From assembly GCF_002954405.1 (NCBI RefSeq), contig NZ_MQWC01000004.1, forward strand, positions 3,412,668 to 3,476,667: a stretch of 64,000 nucleotides of DNA, read 5' to 3'. Of this stretch, positions 37,239 to 46,642 are shown piece after piece (positions within the stretch are counted from its first letter, which is position 1; the number at the start of each line of letters is the position of its first letter). The stretch comes from Salinibacter sp. 10B (lineage in GTDB: Bacteria; Bacteroidota; Rhodothermia; Rhodothermales; Salinibacteraceae). A model generated the notes under the pieces. The model made no database searches, had not been told where the DNA came from, and saw only the letters and a list, made by a program, of their open reading frames with translations. The translations under genes and the position numbers were made by a program.

Positions 37239-38924
37239 ATGACGGAGGTTCGTTCCTACGACGACATTACGACGCTGGCTGATCAACTCCGGGAGGTTCC
37301 CTACGAGTCCATTCTGCGCACGATTGGCCGGGTGGCCGAGCGGGAGGACATTGAAGCCTACGCCGTGGGTGGTATGGTGCGTGACGTGCTGCTGGGGCGT
37401 TCCACCACGGATCTTGACTTCGTGACCGTGGGGCCGGAAACGGGCATCGAGCTAGCCGAGGCGGTGGCCGACGAGTTGGGCGGGCACACCGCCCACGTGT
37501 ATCCGAACTTCGGCACGGCCGCCATCCGGATCCCGGCGGAGGAAGCCCTCCCCGAGGGACATACGGACGACGCCCTCGTGCTGGAATTTGTAGCCGCACG
37601 CAAGGAGAGCTACCGCTCCGACTCGCGGAAGCCCATTGTAGAGGATGGGACGCTGGAGGACGATCAGTATCGACGCGACTTTACCGTTAACGCCATGGCG
37701 ATTCACCTGTCGCCAAAGCGATTCGGAGAGCTCATTGATCCGTTCGATGGGCGACGCGATCTGGAACGACAAACCATCGAGACCCCGCTCGATCCGGAGG
37801 AGACGTTTCAGGACGACCCGCTCCGCATGATCCGAGCGGCCCGCTTTGCGACCCAGTTGGAGTTTCGCGTGTCCGATCGCGTGTTCGACGCGATGGGAAC
37901 GCAGGCGCACCGCGTTGAAATTCTCAGCCAGGAGCGCATTACGGAGGAGCTGCACAAGATGCTGGAGGCAGATACTCCTTCGATCGGCTTCAAGATGCTG
38001 GAGGCGTCCGGGGTGCTTGAACACTTCATGCCAGAACTGCAGCGCTTGAAGGGGGTCGACGTGGTGAATGGGCGCGACCACAAGGACAACTTCTATCATA
38101 CGCTTGAAGTACTCGACAACGTGGCTGAGCGCACGTCGGATCGACCGGGCGAAGAGACGCGCTGGCTCCGTTGGGCGGCCCTTCTCCACGACATCGCCAA
38201 GCCGGACACCAAGCGCTTTGATCCGGAGAACGGTTGGACCTTTCACGGACACGAAGATAAGGGCGCTCGCATGATCCCCGATCTCTTTCGCAAATGGCGC
38301 CTGCCGACGGACGAGCGGATGGACTATGTGCAGAAGCTCGTGCGCCTGCACCTGCGTCCCATCGCGCTGGCAGACGAGGACGTGACCGATAGTGCCGTGC
38401 GACGCTTGCTCTTCGAGGCGGGCGACGACATTGACGACCTAATGACGCTGGTGCGCTCAGACGTCACGTCCGGAAATCCGCGTCGGCGTCGGCGCTATCT
38501 CAATGCGTTCGACCGTGTGGAGGAGAAAATGGAGATCGTGGAGGAGAAAGACCGCCTCCGCAACTTCGAGCCGCCGGTGGACGGCTACGAAATCATGGAG
38601 ACGCTCGGCATTGAGGAGGGGGTGGCGGTGGGCATTGCCAAAACGTGGATTCGCGAGGCCATTCTCGACGGCGAGATTGCGAATGAGCACGACGCAGCCT
38701 ACGATTACCTCATGGGGATCAAGGACGAAGCCCTGCGCCGGGGGGAGCTCTTTGACGCCATGCAGGACCGATTGACAGGGCGGGAGAACCGCGCGATGGG
38801 GGCGATCAAGGAAACGGTGTTCGAGGATCCCGATCTGCCGGACGAACGGGAGGCGGCGCTGGATTATCTGGAGGGGGTGAAGGCAGAGGTGTTGTCCGAC
38901 GGCACCGACGAAGAGAGCGCCTGA
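37239..38924 (+). CDS. cca: CCA tRNA nucleotidyltransferase with HD domain
   Basis: 561 aa from the ATG at 37239. The nucleotidyltransferase head has YAVGGMVRDVLLGRSTTDLD with the GG turn (44-45) and D58-x-D60 metal aspartates. RRDFTVNAMAIHLSP and DPLRMIRAARFATQLEFRVS follow. An HD phosphohydrolase-type domain is centred on LLHDIAKPDT, with a preceding HxxxN-type NFYHTLEVLDNV. A C-terminal extension (about 430-561) continues as acidic helices. It adds or repairs the 3' CCA of tRNAs in the cytoplasm. A poly(A) polymerase role is possible for this family but less likely. Confidence 0.9.
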   Translation: MTEVRSYDDITTLADQLREVPYESILRTIGRVAEREDIEAYAVGGMVRDVLLGRSTTDLDFVTVGPETGIELAEAVADELGGHTAHVYPNFGTAAIRIPAEEALPEGHTDDALVLEFVAARKESYRSDSRKPIVEDGTLEDDQYRRDFTVNAMAIHLSPKRFGELIDPFDGRRDLERQTIETPLDPEETFQDDPLRMIRAARFATQLEFRVSDRVFDAMGTQAHRVEILSQERITEELHKMLEADTPSIGFKMLEASGVLEHFMPELQRLKGVDVVNGRDHKDNFYHTLEVLDNVAERTSDRPGEETRWLRWAALLHDIAKPDTKRFDPENGWTFHGHEDKGARMIPDLFRKWRLPTDERMDYVQKLVRLHLRPIALADEDVTDSAVRRLLFEAGDDIDDLMTLVRSDVTSGNPRRRRRYLNAFDRVEEKMEIVEEKDRLRNFEPPVDGYEIMETLGIEEGVAVGIAKTWIREAILDGEIANEHDAAYDYLMGIKDEALRRGELFDAMQDRLTGRENRAMGAIKETVFEDPDLPDEREAALDYLEGVKAEVLSDGTDEESA

Positions 38925-39142
38925 TACAACCGCCAAGGAGGGGGACGAGGATACTGACATCGGCGCTCTCCGTCTCTCGACGACGCTGAAGCCCTGAATC
39001 GCGTTGCTGCTTCGGGGCGAGCGTGTAGTTCCCGTCGGGAGACGCGGAATACGGAGGGGAGCGACGGGTCTTTTGACGTTTCCCCGCGTATGAAAATGTC
39101 CGACTGCTTGATCTATTTTTCCCATCCGCTTCTCAGTCCCGA

Positions 39143-40375
39143 ATGGGATCTCCCGATTCTTCTTCCTCCTCCTCCTTCCTTCGTTCCAACTCGTCGGGAG
39201 GCTCAAAAGAGCGATTCGTCCAGCATCTTCACCCGGCCGATCTTCGGGGGGCCGCGCAACTTGCGACGGAGGCGACCCTCGGGGCGACTCGTTTGGTGGA
39301 GGCTATGCACGCCGCCGTGTTAGCCGCCGTCACGCCTGGGGCACCCGCTCCAGATTCCCACACCACCGGGCTCACCGGATGGATCTACCGCGCCGTGCGG
39401 GGAATCGCCCGCCTATCGGGGCGGAGCGCGACGTGGGCATTGGAGATCCTCGAACAAGGCCAGGGCCCTGCGCCACGGCCGGACACCGAGGCGCGCCAGC
39501 GACTCCTCGCCATCCTCAATGGAGTCGTGGGCGATCACCTCGCCGCGTCCAACAGTCCGCTTGCACAATCCTTTTCGTTACACGCTCCGGATGGGCGTCG
39601 ACTCGATGTCGAGGCGCCGAGGGCAGCGGGCGAAGCGCCCCTCGTCGTCTTCGTGCACGGCTTGTGCCTTAGCGATCGGGACTGGGGGCGTGCGGGGGGA
39701 GAGGATGCCGGGATCATTGAGGCAGTCCCGGCTGCCGTCGATGGCACTGCCGTTCTCGCGCGATACAACACTGGCCGGTCAATCCGGGAAAATGGGCAGG
39801 CGCTGGCCGAGCATCTGGAAGCGTGGATCAATCGGGCGGCCGGTCCCTCCCGGATCATCCTCATTGGACACAGCATGGGGGGACTGGTGATCCGTCGTGC
39901 GGTTTGTCACGCGCGCCGGACCGCTGCTCGCTGGTCCAGGCTCCTCACAGAAATCGTATATCTGGGCACTCCCCACCGCGGCGCCCCCCTCGAACAGACC
40001 GGAGCGTGGATCGAAAAGCAGCTTGGTCGGTTTCGCGTCACCACTCCTCTCGCCGGCCTTGCCGATCTTCGGAGTCGAGGCATTCAGGACCTGCGACAGG
40101 GAGCTAGCGCCTCAGACACTCCGTCTTATTCCTCGTCGGCGCAGCGCGACGCCCCTCGTGCCCTCTACGTCGCGGCCGCGTTAACGTCCGATCATCAGGC
40201 CCGAGACGTGATCGGCGATGGCCTTGTGCCTGTCTTCAGTGCCCTTGACCGTCCGGCTGGATCAGAGGCGAAGACTCACCGGATTGTCGAGGGATGCGGA
40301 CATTTGGACCTGCTGCATGAACCCGTCGTTGCAGAGCATCTGTGCCGCTGGCTGTCGACGCCAGAAAACTCGTAA
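39143..40375 (+). CDS. Alpha/beta-hydrolase (lipase/esterase-like)
   Basis: 410 aa. The N-terminal 30 residues are Ser-rich and hydrophilic; about 30-160 is helical. From residue 165 the hydrolase core is plain: VVFVHGLCLSDRDW (oxyanion HG at 172-173), nucleophile elbow GHSMGGLVI with S244, TPHRGAPLEQTG, an acid candidate in GDGLVPVFS and a histidine in VEGCGHLDLLHEP. There is no signal peptide, so it is probably cytoplasmic or membrane associated. TPHRGA resembles PGAP1/triacylglycerol-lipase-type enzymes. Substrate unknown. It lies downstream of cca, apparently as its own unit. Confidence 0.82.
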   Translation: MGSPDSSSSSSFLRSNSSGGSKERFVQHLHPADLRGAAQLATEATLGATRLVEAMHAAVLAAVTPGAPAPDSHTTGLTGWIYRAVRGIARLSGRSATWALEILEQGQGPAPRPDTEARQRLLAILNGVVGDHLAASNSPLAQSFSLHAPDGRRLDVEAPRAAGEAPLVVFVHGLCLSDRDWGRAGGEDAGIIEAVPAAVDGTAVLARYNTGRSIRENGQALAEHLEAWINRAAGPSRIILIGHSMGGLVIRRAVCHARRTAARWSRLLTEIVYLGTPHRGAPLEQTGAWIEKQLGRFRVTTPLAGLADLRSRGIQDLRQGASASDTPSYSSSAQRDAPRALYVAAALTSDHQARDVIGDGLVPVFSALDRPAGSEAKTHRIVEGCGHLDLLHEPVVAEHLCRWLSTPENS

Positions 40376-40611
40376 TGCCAATCCCTTGCGGTGTGTGGAG
40401 GCGCGGCCGACCTTCTCCAGGGGACAAAAGCAGTCCCTCAACTTGCGGCGGCTCCGTCCAGCGACATCTCTGGGGGACTCTCCATGTACAAGAAGAAGCA
40501 GACCCGCCACCGCACCGGTCTGCGCCTTTCCAGATGGAGCGAATCAGAACTCCCGGCGGATTTTGGGTAGAAGCGGCGCATCATCCATCTTCGGGAACAC
40601 CGGCGGTTAAA

Positions 40612-40645
40612 CAGAAAAGACCCGCTCCGGGATCGGAACGGGCCT
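40612..40645 (-). terminator. Intrinsic terminator of cspA
   Basis: On the minus strand GGCCCGTTCC, loop, GGAGCGGGTC, then TTTTCTGTTT, about 60 bp after the cspA stop. The opposite strand also has short Ts, so it may act on the 39143 transcript as well. The rest of 40376-40704 has no gene I can support. Confidence 0.75.
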
Positions 40646-40704
40646 TTCGCTTCTGTCACCGACGGGCGATGCATCCCAGAATGTCCGAGAAGCATCGCCT
40701 GCGG

Positions 40705-40932
40705 TTAAAATGCAGCACTGCTCTCGTCGGCCGGGGCAGCGTTGAGGGCGCTAAGGCCCTTTTCCGTCTGCTCAACTTCGTACTCGAGCGTCTGGCCTTC
40801 CTGCAGGTCGTCGCCAGAGGTCATGCCCGAGATGTTGTTTGCGTGGAGGAAGACGTCCTCACTTCCGTCAAGCGGCTCAATGAAGCCGAATCCGCGAGAG
40901 GTATCGAAAAACTTAAGCTTGCCCTTTTGCAT
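40705..40932 (-). CDS. cspA: Cold-shock-domain protein (CspA family)
   Basis: 75 aa single cold-shock domain. RNP1 is SRGFGFIEPLDG and RNP2 is EDVFLHANNI. The start MQKGKLKFFDTSRGFGF is the family start. Binds single-stranded RNA/DNA as an RNA chaperone. The tail (LNAAPADESSAAF) is short and acidic. It has its own terminator on the minus strand. It faces a long decayed spacer upstream, which must hold its promoter. Confidence 0.93.
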   Translation of the reverse strand: MQKGKLKFFDTSRGFGFIEPLDGSEDVFLHANNISGMTSGDDLQEGQTLEYEVEQTEKGLSALNAAPADESSAAF

Positions 40933-41636
40933 GTAGGTGTATCCGTTCTGTATTGGAAATGCCTCACCCCTAAGTGACGATCCGGCAACGAGGCGAGACT
41001 CCTACTCGGCAGGGGGACACTACGTGATGACGCAGTTGATGTACTCGGTGCACCCGCCATTCCGTCCGCGGTTTCCTGAGAATCATATTTGAGCCTCGTC
41101 TTCATGAAGTCGTCTTCTACGAGTGCTTTCCAGGGACAGTCTGCTCCTACAGGCTCCTCTAGCGGCCACTGGACGAGGATACCGACACTTCTGTTGCAAC
41201 GACCGGGCTGGGGGCGAGCCCGGTGAAGTACCTGGGTTGGGAAGACGGACTTCCTTCGCTGAGTGGACGGCCCTCGATTTGGACGAGCGGATTGAATGGA
41301 TGTTAGACCGACCAATCTGTGAAGAAGTCTACGACGATCGTCTCTGTGCACATGGTAAACGGTCTCCGCTTCCCTGATAAATTGTTTCGGCCCTGTCGAA
41401 CAGATTGGTATCGGCCGTCTTCGTGATCTGGACGGTGGGCATTCTCATGGTGCTTCGAGAGTTCGGCTTACGACAGAAGACGGTTTTCCTTGCCTCGTAG
41501 GACGACGATCCAGAGGGCTCCAGGTGCTGAGGGAGGATTTTCCGCGAGGTGAGCACTGAGATCCCGTTTCTGCAGCAGGTCGTCCACCTTCAGGGGGCGT
41601 TGGGACGGCCGTCGAGAACACGAACGAGGTTGTCTG
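40933..41636. other. Decayed spacer with possible gene fragments
   Basis: No intact gene. One plus-strand stretch (about 41220-41350) reads SFAEWTALDLDERIEWMLDR and EEVYDDRLCAHG, which looks protein-like. On the minus strand about 41500-41600 reads KVDDLLQKRDLSAHLAENPP. Both are short and lack starts, so I treat them as possible remnants. Adjacent genes downstream are also broken. Confidence 0.35.
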
Positions 41637-42134
41637 ATGGCCCAGTGTTCGCGTCATTTTCCGAGCGAATCAAGGTTCTCTTTTTATGCCACCACAGCCG
41701 ATCGGCCGATTCGAACCGCCAGTGTCGTGTTTTTCGATCTAGAGACGACCGGCCTGCGTCCCGACCGCGGCGCCCGCATTACCGAGATGGCCGTGGTCGA
41801 TCAAGAGTGCATTCGGTTCGACTGGGCGGCCGACGCCGAGCCGCCGTCCGACGCGGACGCTCTTTTGGACCCTGGTCGACGCAGGCAGGTGGACGACAGT
41901 ATCGGACGTGGGCGTGCAGCGACTGCGATGGAACGGCGGATGAGAGCGCCTCCGGCGGGCGGGTTCGGGTTTCTTTCGTTTCTGCAGGCTCAAGACTACT
42001 TTCGGGACTCCCTTCGGCTGCAGCGGCCGTCCGTTCTTTGTTTCGGGGCAGGACTCTACTGGCCCGATCTGGACGAATACGTGAGTGTGCGTTCAATTCT
42101 GCACGGGCGCCAGTCGGCCGAGCACCAGTCGTGA
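41637..42134 (+). pseudogene. Chimeric remnant: DEDD exonuclease start plus DUF2442-like end
   Basis: A continuous 165-codon frame that does not look like one protein. Residues about 29-53 read SVVFFDLETTGLRPDRGARI then TEMAVVD, a clear DnaQ/ExoI-type motif DxExTG. No Exo II or Exo III motif follows. The middle is Arg/Ala-rich and unlike any domain. The end, GLYWPDLDEYVSVRSILHGR, resembles the C-terminus of DUF2442 proteins, which usually occur next to DUF4160 in toxin-antitoxin-like pairs. Decay by deletion joining two genes is the simplest explanation. Confidence 0.45.
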
Positions 42135-42173
42135 TCTCTTCTTGCTTTTCGTTTGTTGCAGAAGCTCTTTTCG

Positions 42174-42470
42174 ATGGATCCTTCCGAGTCGAAGCATGAG
42201 AAGTTCGTGTCCGGTCTTCAGAATATGGAGGGGGCGCCCTGTGTCGTGTGCGAGGATGGGACCCTTTCAATCTCGACCTTCACGAAGACCCGAATGCAGG
42301 ACGACACGACGCTCATCGTGAGGGATGTACCTGCCCTCCTCTGTGAGGACTGCGGCGACGTGACCTATACGCGGGCAATTGGGGCACGGCTGGATGAATT
42401 GTTGGAGACGGCGGTAGATGCTGACGAGAATACTGTTGTTCGATCCTTCAGGGATTCGGAAGACACGTAA
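42174..42470 (+). CDS. YgiT/MqsA-type zinc-finger antitoxin-like protein, apparently orphan
   Basis: 98 aa from the ATG at 42174 (a start at 42153 is also possible). It has two CxxC pairs, CVVCEDGTL and LLCEDCGDVTY, with the intervening DTTLIVRDVPA typical of YgiT-type zinc fingers found in MqsA-like antitoxins. The C-terminal helix-turn-helix of full MqsA is not evident; the tail is a short acidic helix. The usual partner toxin (MqsR or DUF4258) is not seen on either side, only gene fragments, so it may be a relic or act alone. Confidence 0.7.
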   Translation: MDPSESKHEKFVSGLQNMEGAPCVVCEDGTLSISTFTKTRMQDDTTLIVRDVPALLCEDCGDVTYTRAIGARLDELLETAVDADENTVVRSFRDSEDT

Positions 42471-42613
42471 TTTCGATGAGGGGCAGATGAGGGGCACGGC
42501 ACCGACTCATTGGAGCTTTGCTTTTTTTTGCTCCATAATCTTTGTTCATTTCTGTGGCTTCAATTCACACTTCATTTCATTCCAAGCGCGGAATGTCTGC
42601 TCGCCGAAGGTGA

Positions 42614-42645
42614 CTCCGCACAGCCAAACATGTTTGGCAGCGGAG
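42614..42645. repeat. Strong palindrome/hairpin between the antitoxin-like gene and mutS2
   Basis: CTCCGC, aca, GCCAAACATGTTTGGC (a perfect 16-bp palindrome), a, GCGGAG. A total of 14 paired bases with one small bulge. Another small hairpin, CCCCGTTC-c-GAATGGGG, follows about 10 bp later. No T-run adjoins. The rest of 42471-42886 has no gene I can support. Confidence 0.6.
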
Positions 42646-42886
42646 ATAGGCCCCGTTCCGAATGGGGAGTTGTGAAGGTGGAATTGGGAATGGCTTGAGA
42701 GCGAACGATTTTATTTTCAGGGGAGGACTGGGACTCGCTCTACGAATCTGTCGGTTCGCGCCCATTCGAAATTTGCCCTTCGGCAGTCGATATCGCCTCG
42801 CCGATCCCCACGCACGCTCGGAGCACGATGGGAGGAAAGGGCAGGGAGTCACCACCTCAGATCGAGCGTGAATCCGAAGGAAGGCC

Positions 42887-45370
42887 CTACGACAGGTCCA
42901 CCTTCGTGACCCCGGCCCCCCCTTCTTCGATTGGCGCCTTTCCGAAGTCGGTGATGTCAGAGCGCTCGTTGAGTAGGTCGTGCAGGGCCGAGCGGAGCGC
43001 CCCGGTGCCTTTGCCGTGGAGAATGTCGACCGTGTCGAGGCCGGCGGCAATCGCGTCGTCGAGGAAGTGCTGCACATTGTGCCGGGCTTCGTCCACCCGT
43101 TGTCCGCGCACGTCGATCGACGGGCTCGCCTCCAGCGCCGCCAGCGTGGAGTCGCCGCTCGTCTTCGTTTGCGGCTCTTCCTGCTTCGGCCCGCCCACCT
43201 TTGTGAGTCGATCGAGCGTCACGCGCATGTGCATCGAGCCCATGATGACGACCGCCTCGCCGTCGTCAATCTCCTGCACCTCCATCTCCGTGGAGCCGTC
43301 GTCCACCACCACTTGATCGCCCTCGTGGATCGGCGCGTCGGGATCGCGGTCCACCTGCCCGTTGGACTCCTCAGGAGCCTCATCTTCCGGGTCAGGGGCA
43401 TCCGGCGCCGACGCCGCGGCTGCGGCCTCCTCCCGATCTTCCGCCAGATCCTCTTTGTACGCCTCTAGCTTCTCGCGCGCCTCCTGGGTTGCTTCCGATT
43501 CGGCCTGGGCTTCCTTAATCTCCTTGATTGTGCGCTCAATGCGGGCATTGGCGTCTTCCACAATGCGCTCGGCTTCCTCGAGGGCTTGTTGGCGAAACTC
43601 CTCCCGTTCTCGCTCCAGCTTGCGACGCTTCTCCTCATGTCGCTTCTGTTCCTGTTCGGCTTGTTCTCGTGCCTTCCGCGCCTCGTAGAGCTCGTCTTCC
43701 AGCTCCTGCGTTTGCTTTTCGAAGGTGGAGATGAGGTTTTCCATGGCCGTCTTTTGCTCGCCGGCCAGCGTGCGGGCACGGTCCAGCAGGTTCTCCGACA
43801 GGCCCATGCGCTGGGCAATTTCGAAGGCGTAAGAGGAGCCCGGCACGCCTTCCTGGTAGCGGTACGTAGGGCGCAGGGTCTTCTGGTCAAATTCCATTGA
43901 TCCGTTTTCGACCCCCTCTGTTTCGTGAGCGTACACCTTGAGGGTGCCGTGATGAGTGGTCGCAATGGTGCGCGCCCCGGCCTCGTTCAGGCGTTCCAGC
44001 ACCGCCTGGGCCAACGCGCCGCCCTCATCCGGATCCGTGCCCGTGCCCGCCTCATCGATGAGAATGAGCGTGTTCTCGCCGGCCTCGTTCAGCATGTGCC
44101 GCAGGTTCGACACGTGCGAGCTGAAGGTCGACAGGTCCTCTTCGATCGACTGCTCGTCCCCGATGTCGGCCATAATTTGGTCGAACAGCGGGAATGAGGA
44201 GTGCGGGGCTACAGGGATGGGCATTCCGTACGCCAGCATCAAGGAGAACAGGCCGACCGATTTCATCGCCACAGTCTTCCCGCCGGCATTTGGCCCGGTA
44301 ATGACGAGCGTGCGAAAGTCATCACCAATGCCCATGTCGAGCGGGACCACCTCGCGGGGCGGGATGTCGTCTTCCCCGGTGGATCGTCCTTCGGTTTCGG
44401 TCGCGTCGTCGAGGGTTTGGAAGTGGAGCTCTAGAACAGGATTCCGGCCCTCGTGGAGGTCGATAATGCCGTCGTCGTTCAGTTTCGGCACCACGGCGTC
44501 GAGGCGATTTGCCAGGCGGGCCTTGGCCTGCAGAAGATCGAACTGCCCCGCGGCTTTCAGGTTGTCTTCCATCGCCTCCGTTTCTCGGCGGATGTGGGTG
44601 GTGGCTTCCCGGAGGATGCGCTCAATCTCGCGCTGTTCGGCGCTTTTGAGCTCGCGCACCTCATTGTTGAGCTCCAGGCACTCGGCGGGCTCAATGTACA
44701 CTGTCTGCCCGCTGGCGGACGTGTCGTGCACGAAGCCTTCAACCTTCCGCTTTGCTTCGGACCGCACAGGAATCACCATGCGTCCCCCGCGGATAGTGGC
44801 CTGATCTTCGGTGGCGTAGCCTTGATTGATGGCGGTGCGAAGGGCGTCGTCGAGCGTACTGCGAAGCTTGCGCTCCTTTGCCCGGATCTGACTCCGCAAT
44901 CGCTGCAGCTCCGGCGAGGCGTCGTCGCGGATGCTACCGTCTTCGTCCAGAATGGAGGCGATGTGCTCTTCCAGATCCGGAAGAGGCGTGATGCGCTCGA
45001 CCGCTGCGGCGAGGGTTGGGTAGTCGTGGTCGCGCTGTTCGAAATAGTTCTTCAGCCGCCGCAGGGAGATGATGGTAAGGCGCACGGCCTTCAGGTCTTC
45101 CGGATCGACGAACGCCTCCTCGGGCGCGGCCCGGCGCAGCACGTCGCGCAGGTCGAAGAGGTTGCTCAGAGGCACTGCGTCGTCGTACTGAAAGGCCGCC
45201 TGGAGCTCTTCTACGCGCGTGAGCTCCGTTCGCAGCCAGTCCAGCGTGCGGGCCGGCTGCATACCGTCCAGACGCTCGTGCCCGATCGGGGTTTTGACCT
45301 TGCCCTCCAGCCGATCGCGAATGACATCGAAGCCGAGCTTTTCTTCCAGCCCGTCCGGATACGTGTCCAT
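42887..45370 (-). CDS. mutS2: Endonuclease MutS2
   Basis: 827 aa from the ATG at 45370 (MDTYPDGLEEKLGFDVIRDR). A start at 45397 would lie inside a terminator and is rejected. The order is core/lever helices, then an ABC-type ATPase with Walker A ITGPNAGGKTVAMKSVGL, Walker B LILIDEAGTGTDPDEGGALA and ATTHHGTLKVYA. A long charged coiled coil (about 530-680) comes next, and the C-terminal Smr nuclease domain has SIDVRGQRVDEARHNVQHFL and ILHGKGTGALRSALHDLL. MutS2 lacks the mismatch-recognition domain. Family roles are suppressing homologous recombination and, in some bacteria, splitting collided ribosomes. Confidence 0.95.
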   Translation of the reverse strand: MDTYPDGLEEKLGFDVIRDRLEGKVKTPIGHERLDGMQPARTLDWLRTELTRVEELQAAFQYDDAVPLSNLFDLRDVLRRAAPEEAFVDPEDLKAVRLTIISLRRLKNYFEQRDHDYPTLAAAVERITPLPDLEEHIASILDEDGSIRDDASPELQRLRSQIRAKERKLRSTLDDALRTAINQGYATEDQATIRGGRMVIPVRSEAKRKVEGFVHDTSASGQTVYIEPAECLELNNEVRELKSAEQREIERILREATTHIRRETEAMEDNLKAAGQFDLLQAKARLANRLDAVVPKLNDDGIIDLHEGRNPVLELHFQTLDDATETEGRSTGEDDIPPREVVPLDMGIGDDFRTLVITGPNAGGKTVAMKSVGLFSLMLAYGMPIPVAPHSSFPLFDQIMADIGDEQSIEEDLSTFSSHVSNLRHMLNEAGENTLILIDEAGTGTDPDEGGALAQAVLERLNEAGARTIATTHHGTLKVYAHETEGVENGSMEFDQKTLRPTYRYQEGVPGSSYAFEIAQRMGLSENLLDRARTLAGEQKTAMENLISTFEKQTQELEDELYEARKAREQAEQEQKRHEEKRRKLEREREEFRQQALEEAERIVEDANARIERTIKEIKEAQAESEATQEAREKLEAYKEDLAEDREEAAAAASAPDAPDPEDEAPEESNGQVDRDPDAPIHEGDQVVVDDGSTEMEVQEIDDGEAVVIMGSMHMRVTLDRLTKVGGPKQEEPQTKTSGDSTLAALEASPSIDVRGQRVDEARHNVQHFLDDAIAAGLDTVDILHGKGTGALRSALHDLLNERSDITDFGKAPIEEGGAGVTKVDLS

Positions 45371-45395
45371 TGTCGAAGTGCGCGTGTCCAGGTAC

Positions 45396-45435
45396 AAAAA
45401 AAAGCCGCTCGCTTCCTCTTTCGGAAACGAGCGGC
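45396..45435 (-). terminator. Intrinsic terminator after the nucleotidyltransferase gene
   Basis: Minus strand: GCCGCTCG, a 16-nt loop able to pair further (TTTCCG/GGAAG), CGAGCGGC, then eight Ts. It ends just before the mutS2 start, so mutS2 must have its own promoter in or near this spot. Confidence 0.9.
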
Positions 45436-45523
45436 GTCGATCCTTGCTCCAACGAGTGCGCGGCTCAGGCCGAACACTCAGCGATTGACACTCGAAATTC
45501 GTCGTTCGAGTGAGGCCGGGTCC

Positions 45524-46540
45524 CTAGCTGCGCAGTTCCACGTTCATTTGGGAGTGGTCGCCCACGTTGAGTTTTTGAAGTTTCTGTCGGACGGCCGCAT
45601 GGCGCCCGATCACCGAGTCGGCGAGTACGCTGTTTTCGACCCGACCCTCCTGGAAGATGATGCTGTCCCGGATGACGGTGTTCTTTACGGTGGCTCCGGT
45701 TTCGACGGAGACGTGTGGGCCGACGACGGAGTTTTCAATTGTCGCGTCTGGGCCAATGTACACCGGGTCGTGGATCACGCTGTTCTTGACCGTGCCTTGA
45801 TGCAGGTCGTCGGACTCGCGGTCGAGGATCCGGCCGGTCGTTTCGAGAAGAGCAGGGATGGTACCGCAGTCCATCCAGGCATCCACCTCGGCGGTCGTAA
45901 ACACATCGCCCTTCTGGAGGAGCCGATCGAGCGCATCGGTGAGCTGATATTCACCGCCGGCCCCCATCAGGTCGTTCTCCATCAGGTAATCGATCTCCGT
46001 CTTCAAATCCGCCAACTCGCGGATGTAGTAGATCCCGATCAGGGCCTCGTTGGAGATTGGGTCGTCGGGCTTTTCGATGAGTTCGGTGACCGTTTCGCCG
46101 TCACGCACCGCGACACCGAAGCGGCGCGGATCGTCGACCTCTTTCACGAACGCGACCACGTCGGCCTCGTCGTCAATCTCAATCTCGTCGTCGCGGTGGA
46201 AAAGAGTGTCGGCAAAGACCAGCACGCCGTCGCCCTCCAGGTGCTCGTCGGCGCAGCCCACGGCGTGTGCGGTGCCGAGCGCTTCGTGCTGGACCGGAAA
46301 GTGCGCCTCCATGCCCCGCTCCTCACAGATCGCTGTGAGCTGATCGCGGATGTCCTGGCCGAAGTCGGGCCCAAGCACAAACACGCCTTCATCCGGCACG
46401 TCGGGGAGCACCTCGGCGAACGTGTCGACGATGCGTTCAACGAGATTGCGGCCTTTGACCGACAGCAGCGGCTTGGGGGTCACGTGGGAGTGGGGCCGAA
46501 CGCGGGTGCCGCGGCCGGCCATGGGAACGATCAGTTTCAT
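45524..46540 (-). CDS. Sugar-phosphate nucleotidylyltransferase with left-handed beta-helix tail
   Basis: 338 aa. The nucleotide-binding signature is at the start: MKLIVPMAGRGTRVRPHSHV followed by TPKPLL. Further sites are EALGTAHAVGCADEHLEG, VFADTLFHRDD and a substrate-binding EKPDDPISNEALIGIYYI. From about residue 250, hexapeptide-like repeats (VYIGPDATIENSVVGPHVSV) form a beta-helix. It activates a sugar 1-phosphate as an NDP-sugar (glucose-1-phosphate thymidylyl/uridylyltransferase type) for surface polysaccharide synthesis. The exact sugar and nucleotide cannot be read from sequence. It is a single-gene unit with its own terminator. Confidence 0.88.
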   Translation of the reverse strand: MKLIVPMAGRGTRVRPHSHVTPKPLLSVKGRNLVERIVDTFAEVLPDVPDEGVFVLGPDFGQDIRDQLTAICEERGMEAHFPVQHEALGTAHAVGCADEHLEGDGVLVFADTLFHRDDEIEIDDEADVVAFVKEVDDPRRFGVAVRDGETVTELIEKPDDPISNEALIGIYYIRELADLKTEIDYLMENDLMGAGGEYQLTDALDRLLQKGDVFTTAEVDAWMDCGTIPALLETTGRILDRESDDLHQGTVKNSVIHDPVYIGPDATIENSVVGPHVSVETGATVKNTVIRDSIIFQEGRVENSVLADSVIGRHAAVRQKLQKLNVGDHSQMNVELRS

Positions 46541-46642
46541 AGGCAGAGCGATGACTTGCTGTGAATGGAACGGTGAAACGACCCCGGTGCTCGTCTTCGG
46601 GGCCGGGCTGGGCCGATAGTATGAGGCCCGTCCTGACGAGTG

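Noticed and set aside
44453-46564. 703-codon plus-strand frame across mutS2 and the nucleotidyltransferase
   Set aside because: It covers two well supported minus-strand genes and the terminator between them, and has no recognisable domain.
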